A DNA stretch of 64,000 nt from Myxocyprinus asiaticus (GCF_019703515.2 NC_059365.1:42304501-42368500); one strand, 5' to 3'. Positions 22,698-35,210 are shown, numbered from the stretch's first letter. Notes: a model not told the origin generated them from the letters alone. A program made the numbers and translations.

Positions 22698-24330
22698 AGC
22701 ACCATAAACGATCAAACATTCATGACATTTGAAATAATCATGATATAACTGTTTACTTACTGTTATGTAATCGGGTCCAAGTGTTTTTAACTGCCCCATC
22801 CTTTAATAACAGTTCCTTTGCAAAGCTTGAATCATTGTATGACTTATTAGCATGCAATCCATGCTGAAATACGCTGAAGACACTTCCACATGACTCCCAT
22901 ACATAGTATAAAGCATGGTGTGAACTAGACGCACACTCATCCAGTTTCCAGTATCATCCTACACTGAAATGCATATCACCAGAAATGCATCAAGACGGTC
23001 AAAGACGTCCATCTAGTACATACACCAACAATTAAAAATAGTGCAGATACTTGCAAGAACGTGACGCATTTGTGCTCAAAACAACAAGAGGCACAGCAGC
23101 CGAATAGCTTCTCCTTTTCAAAGTTGTTACTTGACACTGCATCTTTTAAAAGTGGCGAGATACATGACAGTGGTCAAAGACGTCTGTCTAGTGCATGTTT
23201 ATATACAAAAATAATTCAAAATAGTCCAGATGGGTATCTTTTGGTGTTCAGGAGTATTTAGGCCACACTAGGCCTTTATGTCCTGCTCTCTCTCTCAGTT
23301 TACGAACTAAAGCACTAGTGGGCAAGGCCAAGTGTACGATAATATAAAGTAGGCATTGATGTTTTTGAGCAGTAGAGGTGATCATGAATTAAAGGGCCCC
23401 CTATGACGTAGGGTAGTCGCGGAAGTAGAAAACGAGGTGTTTTGCAGCTTTTGCAAGGAATACAAAAGGCAGAATATTAGCCTCAGTCACCACTGACTTT
23501 CACTGTAAGGAAAAAAAGACGCAAATCAAGTTATTAGTGAGAAACACTAACATACTGCCTCGCATCTCCTTTTGTGTTCCATTGAAGAAGTAAAGTCATC
23601 CAGGTTTAGAACAACATAAACATCTCTTTAAGTACCCCCTGTGGTACACATACTCGTTGGGAATCACTATGCTAACAGACAGCTTTCTCCAGGTATTACA
23701 GACCTCCTTGAATGCACAGAGTCCAAATTATTACACAGTCATTAGGAAATTGAGCGCAGCACTCTGCACATTTGAGCATGTGGAAATATATGCAATCTGC
23801 CTCTTCTGTGAGAGTGAGTCCCATCAGGTCTGGCACGAGTGTTAAGGTGTTCAGCTTCACACAGTTCTGCACATGTCATCGCTGGCACGAAGCGCATGGC
23901 CCATCGAGTCAGACAGATTCCAGCAGAGCCTCTCGCTCACTGATCACCAAAATGTCACAGGCCGTACTCTTCTGGATATTTCCGCTGAGTGGTGTCCTGA
24001 AAACATCTGAACAGTTTTAATTTCAATTTATGAGGTTGTTTGGAGCTGTAGTCAGGTAAGCTGTTGTTTAATGAAAAAGAAAAAAGGTATGCACATGGGC
24101 ACAGGCACAAGACAAAATGCAATAAACAAGGAAAACATGGCAAGAATCTACACACTCTTATTATTGCTCCAATTTTTTTTTTTAAATAAATCAACGTTTC
24201 AACCATTAAAAAAAAAAAAAAAAAAAAAAAAATACTTTATTAGTCTAATGACTAACATAAATCCATGCACTGAAACTGTTTCTTATAGGGTTATTTCACC
24301 ATAAATATCCTACAAATCTGTTATTTAGTC
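22698..24330. other. Intergenic with a local direct repeat
   Basis: GACGGTCAAAGACGTCCATC (about 22994) and GTGGTCAAAGACGTCTGTC (about 23174) start two ~60-bp direct copies about 180 bp apart. TTAAAGGGCCCCCTATGACG near 23391 looks like the left end of another TTAA element without a visible partner. A long A-run lies at 24207-24231. No genes were seen. Confidence 0.4.
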
Positions 24331-24556
24331 ACCCTCATGTCATCCCTTATGAAAATCAGGGGTTCATGGCAAATTTGCAGCAAACTTGCCGAAAATTTTC
24401 CATTGTTGCCAAAGGTTTGCCTAGGTTCACCATTACCGGCAAAGAGCTGCAAACTTCTGGCAAACATTTGCAGCGAATCAAAAGATCATTTGCATGTGAA
24501 AATAACGAGCTGAAAATTTGCGGCAATATTCCGGCTAGTTTAGATTTTTTGTAAGG
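24331..24556. repeat. Hairpin-rich dispersed repeat (GCAAATTTGC type)
   Basis: It is rich in GGCAAATTTGCAGC-like palindromes and ends near TTTTTTGTAAGGG. The same family, in the other orientation and interrupted, is at 41721-43149 (CCCTTACAAAAAATTTAG to CATTTTAAGGG). Both contain TCATTTGCATGTGAAAATAA. Probably a non-autonomous DNA element. Confidence 0.6.
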
Positions 24557-24699
24557 GATTCCAAAACCATATGATTCTTTTAGTCTTCTGTGAAACAAAA
24601 AAGAGAGGTTCAATTTATCTTACAATGATAATCCATACAAATAAAGCATTGAGTCCAGGGGCTATTAAGCTCCAAAAATGATAATAAAACACCATCAAA

Positions 24700-24893
24700 G
24701 TATACTGTAAAAGTGGTAACTTGTAATTAAGGAGCTATTTCTACTTGATCTTACCTTTTGTTGGTGTAACCTAATGTTGTCAGGATGATTCAGAATTGTT
24801 AAGTAATGATTTTCACTTGAATCAAACCAGTTAATTTAGATGTTATCACATGAAGTACATTTTTTAGGTTAACATTTTTTTCAGTATAGTCAG
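24700..24893. mobile_element. MITE, intact relative of the 14337-16071 element
   Basis: The left end is TACTGTAAAAGTGGTAAC and the right end finishes TTTTTTTCAGTATAG, roughly inverted. It shows the arrangement that was split by the TTAA element at 14431. Confidence 0.55.
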
Positions 24894-25429
24894 TGGCAGA
24901 TCTAGGAATTGGCGCTATAGGCAGTCGCCAAGGGTGAAAGCATTATCTGAGGCACCCTGATGACAAGCTGAGCCGCAACCCTACATCAGTGTTGGGAATT
25001 AACAGTACTATACAGTTGTTCAACAATTTTATAGCTTTTCTAGTAACGTTTTTCAATGAGTTATGGTGTAACATGACAAAACAGCACATTGTTTCCTGTC
25101 ACATTTTATTGTGCACGCAGCAGCTGAGTCAAAACATTAAAGTGAATCGGTATATTCAAACAGTTCATGTAAGTGAGTGAGCTATAAATGATTCACCATT
25201 GACTTAATGTGGCATTCAGTAGTTCTCTATCTAGTAATAGCATTGCTCTTCTTCATGTAATTTAAGTACTGATATGACAGTGGTGTTAGACGCTGTACTG
25301 CCATCTGTCGATATGGATCAGCATGATGATCTCTGCTGCCCTGCCAGTTCTGGAATATCATTTGCATCTGGAAAATGTTGGAGTTTGAGGTAATTTCTAA
25401 AGTCTACTGTTACTACTATTATATCAAAT

Positions 25430-26770
25430 CAAATGTATTTATAAAGCACTTTAAAACTACAGAGTATACCAAAGTGCTGTACAGTCAAAAAAAAAAAAAA
25501 AAAAAAAAAAAATTCAATACACCATATACATAAAACACACATTAAAAACACAATTTGGTCTGTTACATATTTCCATTATAATGTAGCAAAAGCTACAGAA
25601 AACAAGTGCATCTTTAGACGAGTTTTAAACACATTGACAGAGGTAGATGATCTAATGGACAATGATAACCCATTCCACAGCCTCGGGGCAGCAACAGAGA
25701 AAGCCTGATCCCCTTTGAACTTTAAACGTGACCAGGGGATATCAAGAAGCAGCTGTTTATTTGATCTAAGAGAGCTCTGGGTACAGTGAATACTAATAAG
25801 TTCCGAAATATAATCAGGTGCAAGCCCATGTAGAGCTTTAAAAACATACATCAACACCTTATATTCTATTCTATGCTTAATAGGTAGTAAGTGAAGAGAA
25901 GCTAGTGAAGAAGCTTCCTTGTATTGGTTAACAACATTGCCGCAGCATTTTGAACCAGCTGAGGGCGTGACAGAGTAGACTAACTTACTCCTAAATACAA
26001 AGCATTACAGTAGTCGAGCAGTGATGATATAAAAGCATAATGGTCATTAAATGTAAGTACAGATTTAAGTTTAACAATAGTTCTCAGTTGAAAAAAAATA
26101 TATTCTTCAAAAACCGAGTTAATCTGCCTGTCAAATTTAAGATCTGAGTCCAAAATTACTCCCATATTTTTTACATGATTTTTAAAATTTGAAGACAGTG
26201 GTCCTAGACTGTCTTTTAGAGTCTTAGCACAGCCACTAGGGCCAAAAATCATAATCTCTATGTTTTTATCATTTAACTGGTGAATGTTTTTATCCATCCA
26301 GCATTTCCGTCCTCCAAACATTCAAGAAGAGATTTAACAGACAGATCATTTTCAGACTTCAGAGGGAGATATGTCTGTGTATCATCCATATATAAATGGA
26401 ACACATCCATTAATCAAACAACAATTTATAATCGACATAACACTTGGTCCAATAATATCAATCAGTTCAATAAATAATTTGGAGGAACCACATCATTAGA
26501 AGAGGAAGTAGTTTTCAAACTGGCAACAACATCCTTAGTATAAGAAAGTGACACCAGTTCAACCTCACTAAAAGTATCAGAAAAGGCAGCCAGTATAGAT
26601 GGGTCAGAGATTGGTGCAACGGAAGATCTAATGCAAATAATCATTTTGATATAAAAATGTTAAAACTTTTCACAAGTATCTATTGATGGTTCAAGACAGA
26701 CTGTCCCCATAGGTTTAATGATTGAGTTTGTAGTATTAAAATGTACATGAGTGTTGTGCAAATTTTGCAC
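25430..26770 (-). mobile_element. L2/Rex1-type LINE fragment
   Basis: Minus-strand non-LTR retrotransposon reduced to RT remnants and a 3' UTR with CAAAGTGCTGTACAG and AAAGCACTTTAAA phrases. It is truncated upstream of the RT and internally deleted. Confidence 0.8.
25576..26740 (-). pseudogene. LINE reverse transcriptase, broken
   Basis: Read on minus: an N-terminal RT stretch (IKPMGTVCLEPSIDTCEKF, a stop, then SSNDVVPPNYLFIELID and GPSVMSIINCCLINGCVP). A deletion follows that removes fingers and palm. The catalytic region resumes as HLYMDDTQTYLPLKSEN; YMDD is the metal-binding box. A frameshift then leads to NMGVILDSDLKFDRQIN, FISSLLDYCNALYLGVS and, in 25576-25857, the C-terminal block (MYVFKALHGLAPDY, DQAFSVAAPRLWNGL, FKTRLKMHLF). 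The order and motifs are those of CR1/L2/Rex1-group LINEs. It copied LINE RNA at the target site when active; stops, frameshift and deletion make it dead. Confidence 0.8.
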
Positions 26771-27394
26771 AGCGTCAACCTACATGGAACTGGGTAAACA
26801 TCTTGTAGACTAGAACTCCTCTGCTCCGTTTCAGCATTGTCCTCCAAGAAAGTAAAATGATTAAAAATCGAGGTGTCAAGGCCTCTCCTTACTCGAACAC
26901 GAATTCCAGCTCATTTCCCCACATCTCCTACTGCTGTGACGTTTCTTTCTCTGGCGCCCGACCAAGTGCCAAACATCGCAGATAGCATGGATTGTGGATA
27001 GGAAAACCACTCTCCTCCAGAATCCTGACACCATCGTTCCATAATCGTTTCATGAATATGTAGTTGTGTTTGGCGATCATAAACCAAATCTGAACAGTCG
27101 AAGAGGTAATAAAACACATATACAGCATAAAAATACACATAACAGTTAAGGAGCGATGACTTGCCAATATACAATTAGGCACCATCTTGCTTGTCACAAA
27201 AAAATATAATTGCTTTGCCTAAAAACAAACAGAAATCAGAAATCAATCGAACATGCTTCTACTGTTAAGGATAGATTATTATTGTCCCTCATATCAATAA
27301 TCTTTGGAGACTGTCTTCGTTTCATGTTATTCTAAAGACAGTTATTACCTTTATTAGAGAACTGCTTAGCATAAAATAAACCTCCAGTTATCAA
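26771..27394. other. Intergenic; weak coding-like stretch unassigned
   Basis: Positions 26911-27197 are open on minus in two overlapping frames, but neither gives a recognisable protein. It could be a 5' exon of a transposon. Otherwise nothing was recognised. Confidence 0.3.
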
Positions 27395-27869
27395 GTGATA
27401 CAGAATATCATCGTAAAAGAAAGTTTAGGATTGTTTTTGATGAGTCAGAGTATCCCTCCTGTGACTTCATGTTTCCTGTTCCGGTTGCTGCCCGCACACT
27501 GCACGAGTCTGTTTGTTTGTAGCTTGCTAGCCTGCTTAGCATTGCTTATTCCTCTACGCTTATTGTTTTATTTTACTGTGTGCTTAGTTTTTTTCCGCTT
27601 TTCTACTGTTTCAGCTGTGTGTATATTATTACCGCATGCACCCGTTTTCTTTCTTTTCTTTTTTCTGCTTGTCTACATCTCACATTTCGACTGCGTGCAT
27701 TCATTTTCTCATCTGTGTTGTAAACGGATTATTGCATCAATCTCAAACATCTGCTGATCAGGAACTAACACAATGACAGCAAACAATTTTGTGAGGGATT
27801 CACATCGATCTCAAACCCTTGCCACTCAAGAACAACCATAACAACAACAACAAACAATTGTGGCAAGTC

Positions 27870-28731
27870 ATGGCATCCGCTCATATTATTGCTTCCTGCA
27901 TTGCATGCCACATGTTTACTATAGCTTCTTCCATCAGCAGTGAGGGGTTTACATGTGATAAATGTAAGGAATTAGTCAGGCTGATGGAGTTAGAGACAAG
28001 CATCTGAATGCTAGTGGAGGTCAGTAAGAAAGAGAAGCCGGTAGATACTGTTTCGGATGCGGGCAGTACAGCGAGCAACACACACACTTTGGTTCCAGTT
28101 GTAGATCCCCCTCAGCAGGGTGTTTGGGTGACGTCTCGGCTGTATACTCGCTCAGCAAAGCAACACCACTCTCCTGTTCCTGTTGGTGTTTCCAATCGAT
28201 TCTTCCCACTCAGTGATGCACCCGCTGAGGATCATGTTGAAAGAGCTTTGGTTTTAGGAGATTCTGTTGTAAGGAATGTGGAAATAGAGACTTCAGCCAA
28301 TAGTTTTCAATGAATTTCCGGTGCCAGAGCGTCTGACATCAGATCAAATTTACAAGTGCTGACTAATGCAAGATGTAGATTTCTAAAATTGTTATTCATG
28401 TCAGCACTAACGATGTCTTCTTCGCCAGTCAGATATCACTAAAGATAATGTTAAAGAGGTGTGTGAACTTGCAAATACGATGTCAGACACTGTAATATGC
28501 TCTGGCCCCCTCCCTGCTCATCGTGCTGACGAGGTTTACAGTAGATTAGTGTCACTGAATGGCTGGATGTCTGAGTGGTGTCCGGAGAATAGCATAGGAT
28601 TTATAGACAACTGGAATATTTTTTGGGGTAGACCTAACCTGCTAAAGAGAGACAGATTCCATCCCTCCAAGGAAGCTGCTGCTCTCCTCTCTTGTAATTT
28701 GGCTCATAGTCTTAATAATGATAAAATTTGA
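27870..28731 (+). pseudogene. LINE ORF1: Cys finger plus SGNH esterase
   Basis: From ATG 27870 the frame reads MASAHIIASCIACHMFTIAS and then GFTCDKCKELVRLMELE, a C-x2-C...C-x2-C finger leading into a short helix. A TGA near 28006 interrupts it. Downstream, VERALVLGDSVVRNVEIE carries the GDS nucleophile box of SGNH hydrolases. After another stop and frame changes, VICSGPLPAHRADEVYSRL, SIGFIDNWNIFWGRPNLL and RDRFHPSKEAAALL supply the remaining blocks, with the catalytic His in the FHPS motif. CR1/L2 ORF1 proteins often carry this esterase. The stops leave it dead. Confidence 0.78.
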
Positions 28732-30204
28732 CTAACTGGGGCCCAGGTCAGGAAGCAGACAAACTGGCTAATACGAACGTCTACTAGCTGCCTTGATATG
28801 TAACACAGGCCACATCAACAATAACACATAGAGTCTGTATCACCTAGATATCACATAGAGACTGTGTCTGTTCCCCAAACTACCAAACACAAACCCCTCC
28901 CTAAATCATTTAGAAAAAATGTGATTAAGGTTAAACTTAAAAATAAACTTACAAATATAAGATAAACATCATATAAAGATAGGGCTACTAAACATTAAAT
29001 CTCTTTCAACCAAAGCACTAATTGTAAATGAAATTATTACAGATCATAGTTTAGATATGCTCTGTTTGACCGAAACCTGGCTTAAACCAGATGAATAAAT
29101 TAGTTTAAATGAATCTACTCCCCCAGGTTATCGTTTTAAACATGAGCCTCGCCTGAAGGGTCGAGGAGGAGGTGTTGCTGAAATTTACAGTGCAGTTTTT
29201 GGTGTTACTCAGAGGACAGGATATAAGTTTAAGTCTTTTGAACTAATAATGCATAATGTGACATCATCAGATACAATTAAAAAGGAGTTGATATTGATAC
29301 TGTAGCAGAGCGATGACATTTTCAGATCAATACCTCGTCTCTTGTATGCTGCGATCAGCTAATGTTACTCAATCTACACGACACTATCATTCAGGTAGAA
29401 CTATTCTTTCGACCACTAAAGATAGCTTCACAAATAATCTTCCAGATTTATCTCATATACTCAGTAAACCAAAAAGTCTAGAAGAATTTGAAGTAATATC
29501 AGAAAATATAAATACAGTCTTCTCTAGCACTCTTGATAGTGTACCCCCCCCCCCCCCTAAAGAAAATTAAAGAAAAAAGCCCCGCACCATGGTACAATGA
29601 TCACACTCATGCTCTCAAGAGAGCAGCTTAGAAAATGGAGTGCAAGTGGAAGAATACAAAATCTAGAGGTATTTCAAGGTGCATGGAAGGATAGTGTCTG
29701 TAGTTACAGACAGGCACTAAAAGCTGCCAGGTCAGCATATTTTAGCAAACTCATCAAAAATAACCACAACAGTCCTAGGTGTTTATTCAGTACTGTGGCT
29801 AAACTGGTTAAGAATAAAGCCTCGACTGAACCAGATATTCTGTTGCAGCACAATAGTAATGACTTCATGAATTTCTTTACTGATAAAATTGAAGCAATGC
29901 AATTGTCTGTCACAGTACTACAGAAAAAAGTATCTAATCATTTTCCTCATGAGCAACTTCAATCCTTTGCTGTAATAGGTCATGAAGAGCTATCAAAACT
30001 TACTGAAACATCAAAAGCCACAACATGTTAGAACCAATAGCAACTAAGCTCTTAAAAGAGATATTCCCTGTAATCTCAGAACCTCTTCTTAATATTATCA
30101 ACTCCTTGCTATCCTTAGGACATGTCCCAAGAAACTTTAAAATGGCACTTATCAAACCGCTTATTAAGAAGCCACTGCTTGATCCTGGAAAATTGGCTAA
30201 TTAT

Positions 30205-31222
30205 CAGTGTTGGGTGTAACGTGTTACAAAGTAACGTGTTACTGTAATCTTTTGCAGTAACACAGTAATGTAATGCATTACTTTAATTAATTAATCTGAT
30301 TACAGTTACGGACATGAATAAAATTAAATTACTTAGATTTCACATTTATTGTTAAAGCAATAATATTAAGTAGAATGCATTTTAAAATGTATTACGTTCC
30401 TATGTTAGTACTTTTATGTGTGTTGTTGTGTCAGCTAATGAGCATGCACTCTAACAAACCACCATGGCATTGAGGACACATATCGAGGTGATGGCAGATG
30501 AGTGAGCGGCATTACTATGGACGCAGCGGAGTCTAGTTGTTTATTTAAATTGAAACCGAAAGTAAAGTGTTTCAAGTTTTCATGTACTCACAATCAATCT
30601 CAGTGAGCTCTGTGTCAGCATGCTCCCAGCCCTGGCTGGAGGAGAGAGGCACGCAAGGCTGGGCCGTCAACAAATCCTCCTCAAATCTCTGCACTCTACC
30701 CCATTCTCACGCGCCTCCCTCGTGTGTCTCTCTGCAGCTGCTGCGGGAGGAGAGGGGATCGGTTTCGGGTGTATATGGAAAACAGCTCTCATTCCCGTCT
30801 GACAGAGGGATATATCGCTCACAAGGTGGAAACATTTGCAGAACGGCATCTTGAAAAAGACACACACACACAAACACACACACATACCTGAAGACACTAC
30901 TACAGCGTAGTTGAGATAAGAAGGTTAAGTTGCATTTTTAGAAATGCATTGGATGTCTTTAGCCAAGTTGCTGTCTTTGTCATATTGCTGTAATTTGGTT
31001 AATATTTCAGTCAATATTTAAGTACTAAAAGAGCTATTAGTGTCACATTTGTTTTTTTTTCACAGGTTTGATTGGTTTTAGAAAGTAACTTCAAAGTAAA
31101 GTAATTAGTAATCTAAATACTTTCCAAATCAAGTCATTAGTAAAGCAATCTAATTACAATTTTCCTAAAGTAATTAGTAATCAGTAGTGGATTACTATCT
31201 GAAAGTAACTTAACCAACACTA
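30205..31222. mobile_element. hAT non-autonomous element inside the LINE
   Basis: The ends CAGTGTTGG (30205) and CCAACACTA (31222) are inverted. The 8-bp target duplication CTAATTAT is exact (30197-30204 and 31223-31230). Subterminal repeats of the form AAAGTAACGTGTTACTGTAA appear at the left and AAAGTAATTAGTAATC forms at the right. The middle (30400-30900) is GC-richer, with a short CA-rich stretch. No transposase is encoded. Confidence 0.9.
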
Positions 31223-31308
31223 CTAATTATAGACCGATTTCAAATCTCCCGTTTATGTCAAAAATACTAGAAAAGGTAGTGTCCTCCAAACTATGTTCAT
31301 TTCTACAG

Positions 31309-31582
31309 GGCAGTGGTGGCTCAGCGGTTAAGGCTCTGGGTTACTGATCAGAAGGTCAGGGGTTCAAGCCCCTGCACCGCCAAGATGCCACTGTTGGGCC
31401 CTTGAGCAAGGCCCTTGACCCTATCTGCTCCAGGGGTGCCGTATCATGGCTGACCCTGCACTCTGACCCCAGCCTAGCTGGGATATGTGAAAAAGAAGAA
31501 TTTCACTGTATATGTGCAAATGTATAATGTGTGATAAATAAAGAAAATTATTATTAATTATTAATTATAATTAATTAATTAT
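31309..31582 (+). mobile_element. tRNA-derived SINE
   Basis: The head has an A box (GTGGCTCAGCGGTTAAGGC) and a B box (GGGTTCAAGCCCC) in a tRNA-like fold closed by GGCAGTGG/CACCGCC. The body includes TTGAGCAAGGCCCTTGACCC and ends with GATAAATAAAGAAAATTATT plus an AT-rich tail. A short ACAG flanks both sides. It sits in the LINE RT sequence after CSFLQ. Confidence 0.85.
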
Positions 31583-32248
31583 TACAGAGAAATAGTGTAT
31601 CAATGAAATCAATGACTGGATGGCCAGAAATGTCCTTCTACTCAATTCCAACAAAACAGATGTAGTAATTATTGGACAAAAAAACTCTAAAAATAAGCCG
31701 CTAAAATATCATTTGACTCTTGATGGATGTACTGTTACATTGTCTTCTGCAGCGTAGAACTTAGGTGTTATATTTGATACCAAACTGTCCACTGAAAATC
31801 AAATTTCCAATGTTTGTAGAACAGCATTCTTCCACCTCTGAAATATTGCTAAGTTACGACACATGCTCTCTGTTGCTGATGCCGAAATACTAATTTATGC
31901 GTTCGTGCCTTCAAGACTAGATTATTGTAATGCATAACTGGAAGGATGTCCTGCAAGTTAAATAAATAAACTTCAGTTGGTTCAAAATGCAGCATCCAGA
32001 GTGCTAACTAGAACCAAGAAATATGATCATTTTAGCCCCATTTTATCATCGTTACATTGGCTACCTGTTAAATTATGTATTAATTTAAAAAATGTGTTAA
32101 CTACGTACAAACCTTTGAAAGGTCTAACTCCACAGTATTTAAGTGACCTTCTACCATGCTACATTCCATCATGTTCATTACGATTGCAAAATTCTGGCCT
32201 GTTAACAGTTCCTAGAATATCAAAATCCACAAAAGGAGGTAGATCATT

Positions 32249-32687
32249 GGGGGCCTGGGTAGCTCAGCGAGTATTGACACTGACTACCAGCCCTGGAGTT
32301 GCAAGTTTGAATCCAGGGTGTGCTGAGTGACTCCAGCCAGGTCTCTTAAGCAACCAAATTGGCCCGGTTGCTAGGGAGGGTAGAGTCACATGGGGTAACC
32401 TCCATGTGGTCACGATTAGTGGTTCTTGCTCTCAATGGGGCTCATGGTAAGTTGTGCGTGGATCGTGGAGAACAGCATGAGCCTCCACGTGCAAAGTCTC
32501 CGCGGTGTCATGCACAGTAAGCCACGTGATAAGATGCGCGGATTGACAGTCTCAGAAGCGGAGGCAACTGAGACTTGTCCTCCACCACCCGGATTGAGGT
32601 GAGTAACCGCGCCACCACGAGGACCTACTAAGTAATGGGAATTGGGCATTCCAGATTGGGGAGCAAAAAAAATAAAATTAAAAAAAT
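32249..32687 (+). mobile_element. tRNA-derived SINE, second family
   Basis: The head GCCTGGGTAGCTCAGCGAG holds an A box, and AGTTTGAATCC provides a B box. The 440-bp body contains AGTCACATGGGGTAACCTCC and ends in an A-rich tail (AAAAAAAATAAAATTAAAAA). A 13-bp target duplication GAGGTAGATCATT / GAGGTAGATTATT flanks it (32236-32248 and 32688-32700). The same family lies on minus at 50455-50862. Confidence 0.88.
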
Positions 32688-32775
32688 GAGGTAGATTATT
32701 TTCCTATTTGGCTCCTAAACTATGGAATAGTCTCCCTAACACTGTTCGGGACGCAGACACAGTTTAAGTCCAGAC

Positions 32776-32968
32776 CAGGGGTGTCAAACTCAGTTCCTGG
32801 AGGGCCGCAGCCCTGCAGAGTTTAGTTCCAGCCCTACTCTAAAATGCCTCCTTATAATCTTAAAGCACTCCTGAAGACTTTGATTAGCTGCTTCAGGTGT
32901 GTTTAATTAAGGTTGGAGCTAAACTCTGCTGGACTGTGGCCCTCCAGGAACCGAGTTTGACACCCCTG
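32776..32968. mobile_element. 193-bp hAT-type MITE
   Basis: The TIRs CAGGGGTGTCAAACTC and GAGTTTGACACCCCTG are perfect inverses. The 8-bp target duplication is GTCCAGAC / GTCTAGAC (one mismatch). The whole element is a near-palindrome (TTCCTGGAGGGCC against GGCCCTCCAGGAA). Confidence 0.92.
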
Positions 32969-33585
32969 GTCTAGACTAAAGACTTATCTATTTAGCCAGG
33001 CATACACCTAATTTATCCATCAACTCACAATTAGACTGCTTTAATTAGGTCTGCCGAAACCAGACACATTAATCATACTCTATAACTCTGCAAAAAATTT
33101 AATGACATCTAAGCTAATATTATTCTATTTTTTTCCCTGTCTCAACCTCGGGATTCATATCCCAAGGTTACTAGAGCCGGTCAGATCCAAATCCATTCCT
33201 GCTTGGTATGGGACTCCACAGCTATGTGTCTCTGAGTGATGATGACTAAACGTAGCCAGTGCCAGCCAGACATCACTTCAGTCTATTATTATGGACTTCA
33301 GGGGATGAACTGATGCCAACTCCAACCATAAGACATGGGATACTTCATATACCACTGCCTGAACCTTGGATTTAGGATAGACCTCACTGAAATGAACTGC
33401 TGTTTGAACTGCGATGCACCTCGCTGATCTCTGCCTGCATCACCTTGGTCTAATGATGGACTACACTCTTAAAATGGAATACATAGACTTTCAACTATTT
33501 GCCAACAAAAGCCTTCATTTGCCAATTAACAAAGGACAATGCATCAATCTGAACTTCTGCAGTTAATCTAGGCTGAACTTCAATA

Positions 33586-34022
33586 TGTCAGATAAATCAC
33601 AAGGAGAGTAGGATGCAAGTGCAGTAGGGCAGTTTTAATGAAGAATAGGCAATAATCCAATAAAGACGACTGGCAAAATCTAATAATGAGTACAGGTAGA
33701 AGGTCAGGCAATCAGCGAACAGACATAAACGGGCTTGAGACAATCTTGTGGTCAATAAACAGGCAAAAGTATAATAACAGAGAATCAGGCAGAATTTAGT
33801 AAGCTTTGTAATGTCAAACACTAGGGAATTGTGCATATACTTTGCAAGGACTGAATGTGACAGAGTCTCTTATAAAGGGTGCAGTGAAAACTGTGGTAAT
33901 GATGTGCAGGTGTGACTTATCAGAACTCTGGTGATTGAGGTCGAGGTGGTGCGTGGGAATTTGAGTCCGGGGTGGTCATATTTGAATGCTGCTGTGACTG
34001 CTGGGAATCTGAGTTCATGACA
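33586..34022 (-). repeat. Gypsy 3' LTR
   Basis: 437 bp. It aligns along its length with 36701-37129, with scattered substitutions and a few indels, for example an extra GTAGGGCA near its start. That divergence indicates an old insertion. Confidence 0.92.
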
Positions 34023-34079
34023 GAGCCCCCCCCCAAAGGGCTCACTCCAGGAGCACCATTTCTCCTAGGTCTCCCCCTA

Positions 34080-34430
34080 GGGCGTGGACCCGGGCATTCA
34101 GGGTGTCTGGCATGGAATTCTTGTCAGAGGTTGGGGTCAAGAATATCTAGTGCTGGTATCCATGACTGTTCTTCTGGTCTGTATCCCTCCCAATCGACCA
34201 GATATTCAAGTCGGTTGCCCCTGCGGTGAGAGTTTAGGATGTGTTTAATTAAATATGCAAGTTGGCCTTCAGTGTCTAAGGGGGGTGGGGGGGTGGCAGG
34301 TGGGAGGTTAGTCGCTAGTGGACCAGGAACAACCGGTTTTAACCGGGAAACATGGAAGGATGGTGCAAGGCGGGAATGTCGAAGTAGTTCGACTCTGTAG
34401 GTTATTTCGTTGATTTGCTTTAGAATTTCA
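34080..34430 (-). pseudogene. Gypsy integrase C-terminus and chromodomain
   Basis: On minus, [20 protein letters not shown] is the GPF/GPY-like end of integrase. Then comes [20 protein letters not shown] followed by [13 protein letters not shown], a chromodomain-like module (YLVDWEGY core). An in-frame TGA after DPNL is followed by EFHARHPECPGPRPRGRP. Chromodomains in chromoviruses steer integration to marked chromatin. The catalytic core upstream is deleted. Confidence 0.78.
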
Positions 34431-34555
34431 TATAGGCCGATGTATCTGGGACAGAGTTTCTTGCAGGCATGGGGTTGTTGAAGGAGCTAAAACCACAAAT
34501 GAAGCGTCGATAAAAATTAGCATCTTTGTAGATCTTTGACTGTTCGAGGAGTAGG

Positions 34556-35210
34556 CTATTCAGTTACTGCCGTAATCTTGGATGGATCCATGGAGATCCC
34601 ATTGGAACTACTGACATAGCCCAGGAAGGACACAGTTTGCTTGTGGAATTCATATTTATATCCTTTAATGTAAAGTTGGTGCTTCAAGAGGCATTGAAGG
34701 ACTTGACAGACATGGTGAATGTGAGACTCAAGTGATGGTGAATATATCAAAATATCATCGATGTAGGCTATTACAAATTTTCCCAGCCTGTCCCTTATTA
34801 CATCATTGATGAGACATTGGAAAACAGAGGGGGCATTGTCGATTCCTTAGGGCATCACGCAGTACTCCTAGTGACCAGAAGTGGTGCTAAAAGCAGTCTT
34901 CCACTCATTACCTTGTCAAATGCGGACCAGGTTATAAGCACTGCGGAGATCTAGCTTGGTAAACCATTGGGAAGAATGTAATTCCTCTAAGGCAGAGGGT
35001 ACTAGGGGCAGAGGTTAGCAGTATTTCACTGTGCATTGGTTGAGCCCCCTGTAGTCGATACATGGTCTGAGTCCACCTCCCTTCTTTTCTACAAAGAAGA
35101 AGCCAGCAGAAGCAGGAGATGTGGATGACTGAATGTATCCCTGTTGGAGGGCTTCTCGTATATATTCTTTCATGGCTCTCTGTTAAGACACTGCAAGAGG
35201 GTATACTCAA
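34556..35210 (-). pseudogene. Gypsy reverse transcriptase, partial
   Basis: The minus-strand thumb region reads [19 protein letters not shown], following the usual DD-I/L-IYS position, then [18 protein letters not shown]. Upstream minus frames near 34800-35200 hold degraded finger and palm blocks: the sequence around 34740-34830 encodes the stretch before IYSPS, and that near 35090 encodes [12 protein letters not shown]. The frame ends at ITAVTE, where the deletion begins. It is inactive because RNase H and the integrase core are missing and frameshifts are present. Confidence 0.75.

Larger units (their letters stand above)
28975..32240 (+). pseudogene. LINE ORF2: endonuclease-RT, fragmented
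   Basis: The endonuclease N-terminus is read at 28980-29260 (IGLLNIKSLSTKALIVNEII, LDMLCLTETWLKPDE, a stop, PGYRFKHEPRLKGRGGGV). Its middle is deleted and its end resumes at 29313 (MTFSDQYLVSCMLRS). The RT linker lies at 29597-30020, and RT fingers at 30025-30204 (IFPVISEPLLNIINSLLSLG, FKMALIKPLIKKPLLDPGKL). The hAT element interrupts the NYRPISNLP motif exactly at its TAATTAT. After it come FMSKILEKVVSSKLCSFLQ, the SINE, then the post-palm part (NDWMARNVLLLNSNKTDVVI, NLGVIFDTKLS, FVPSRLDYCNA) and the C-terminal block (MVQNAASRVLTRTKKYDHF, LSSLHWLPVK, LKGLTPQYLSDLL). The palm with its catalytic DD is absent. Multiple stops. Confidence 0.8.

Noticed and set aside
27395..27757. A hydrophobic 120-residue protein at 27.4-27.8 kb
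   Set aside because: It is a translation of the pyrimidine-rich LINE 5' UTR; the Leu/Phe/Ser bias follows from composition.
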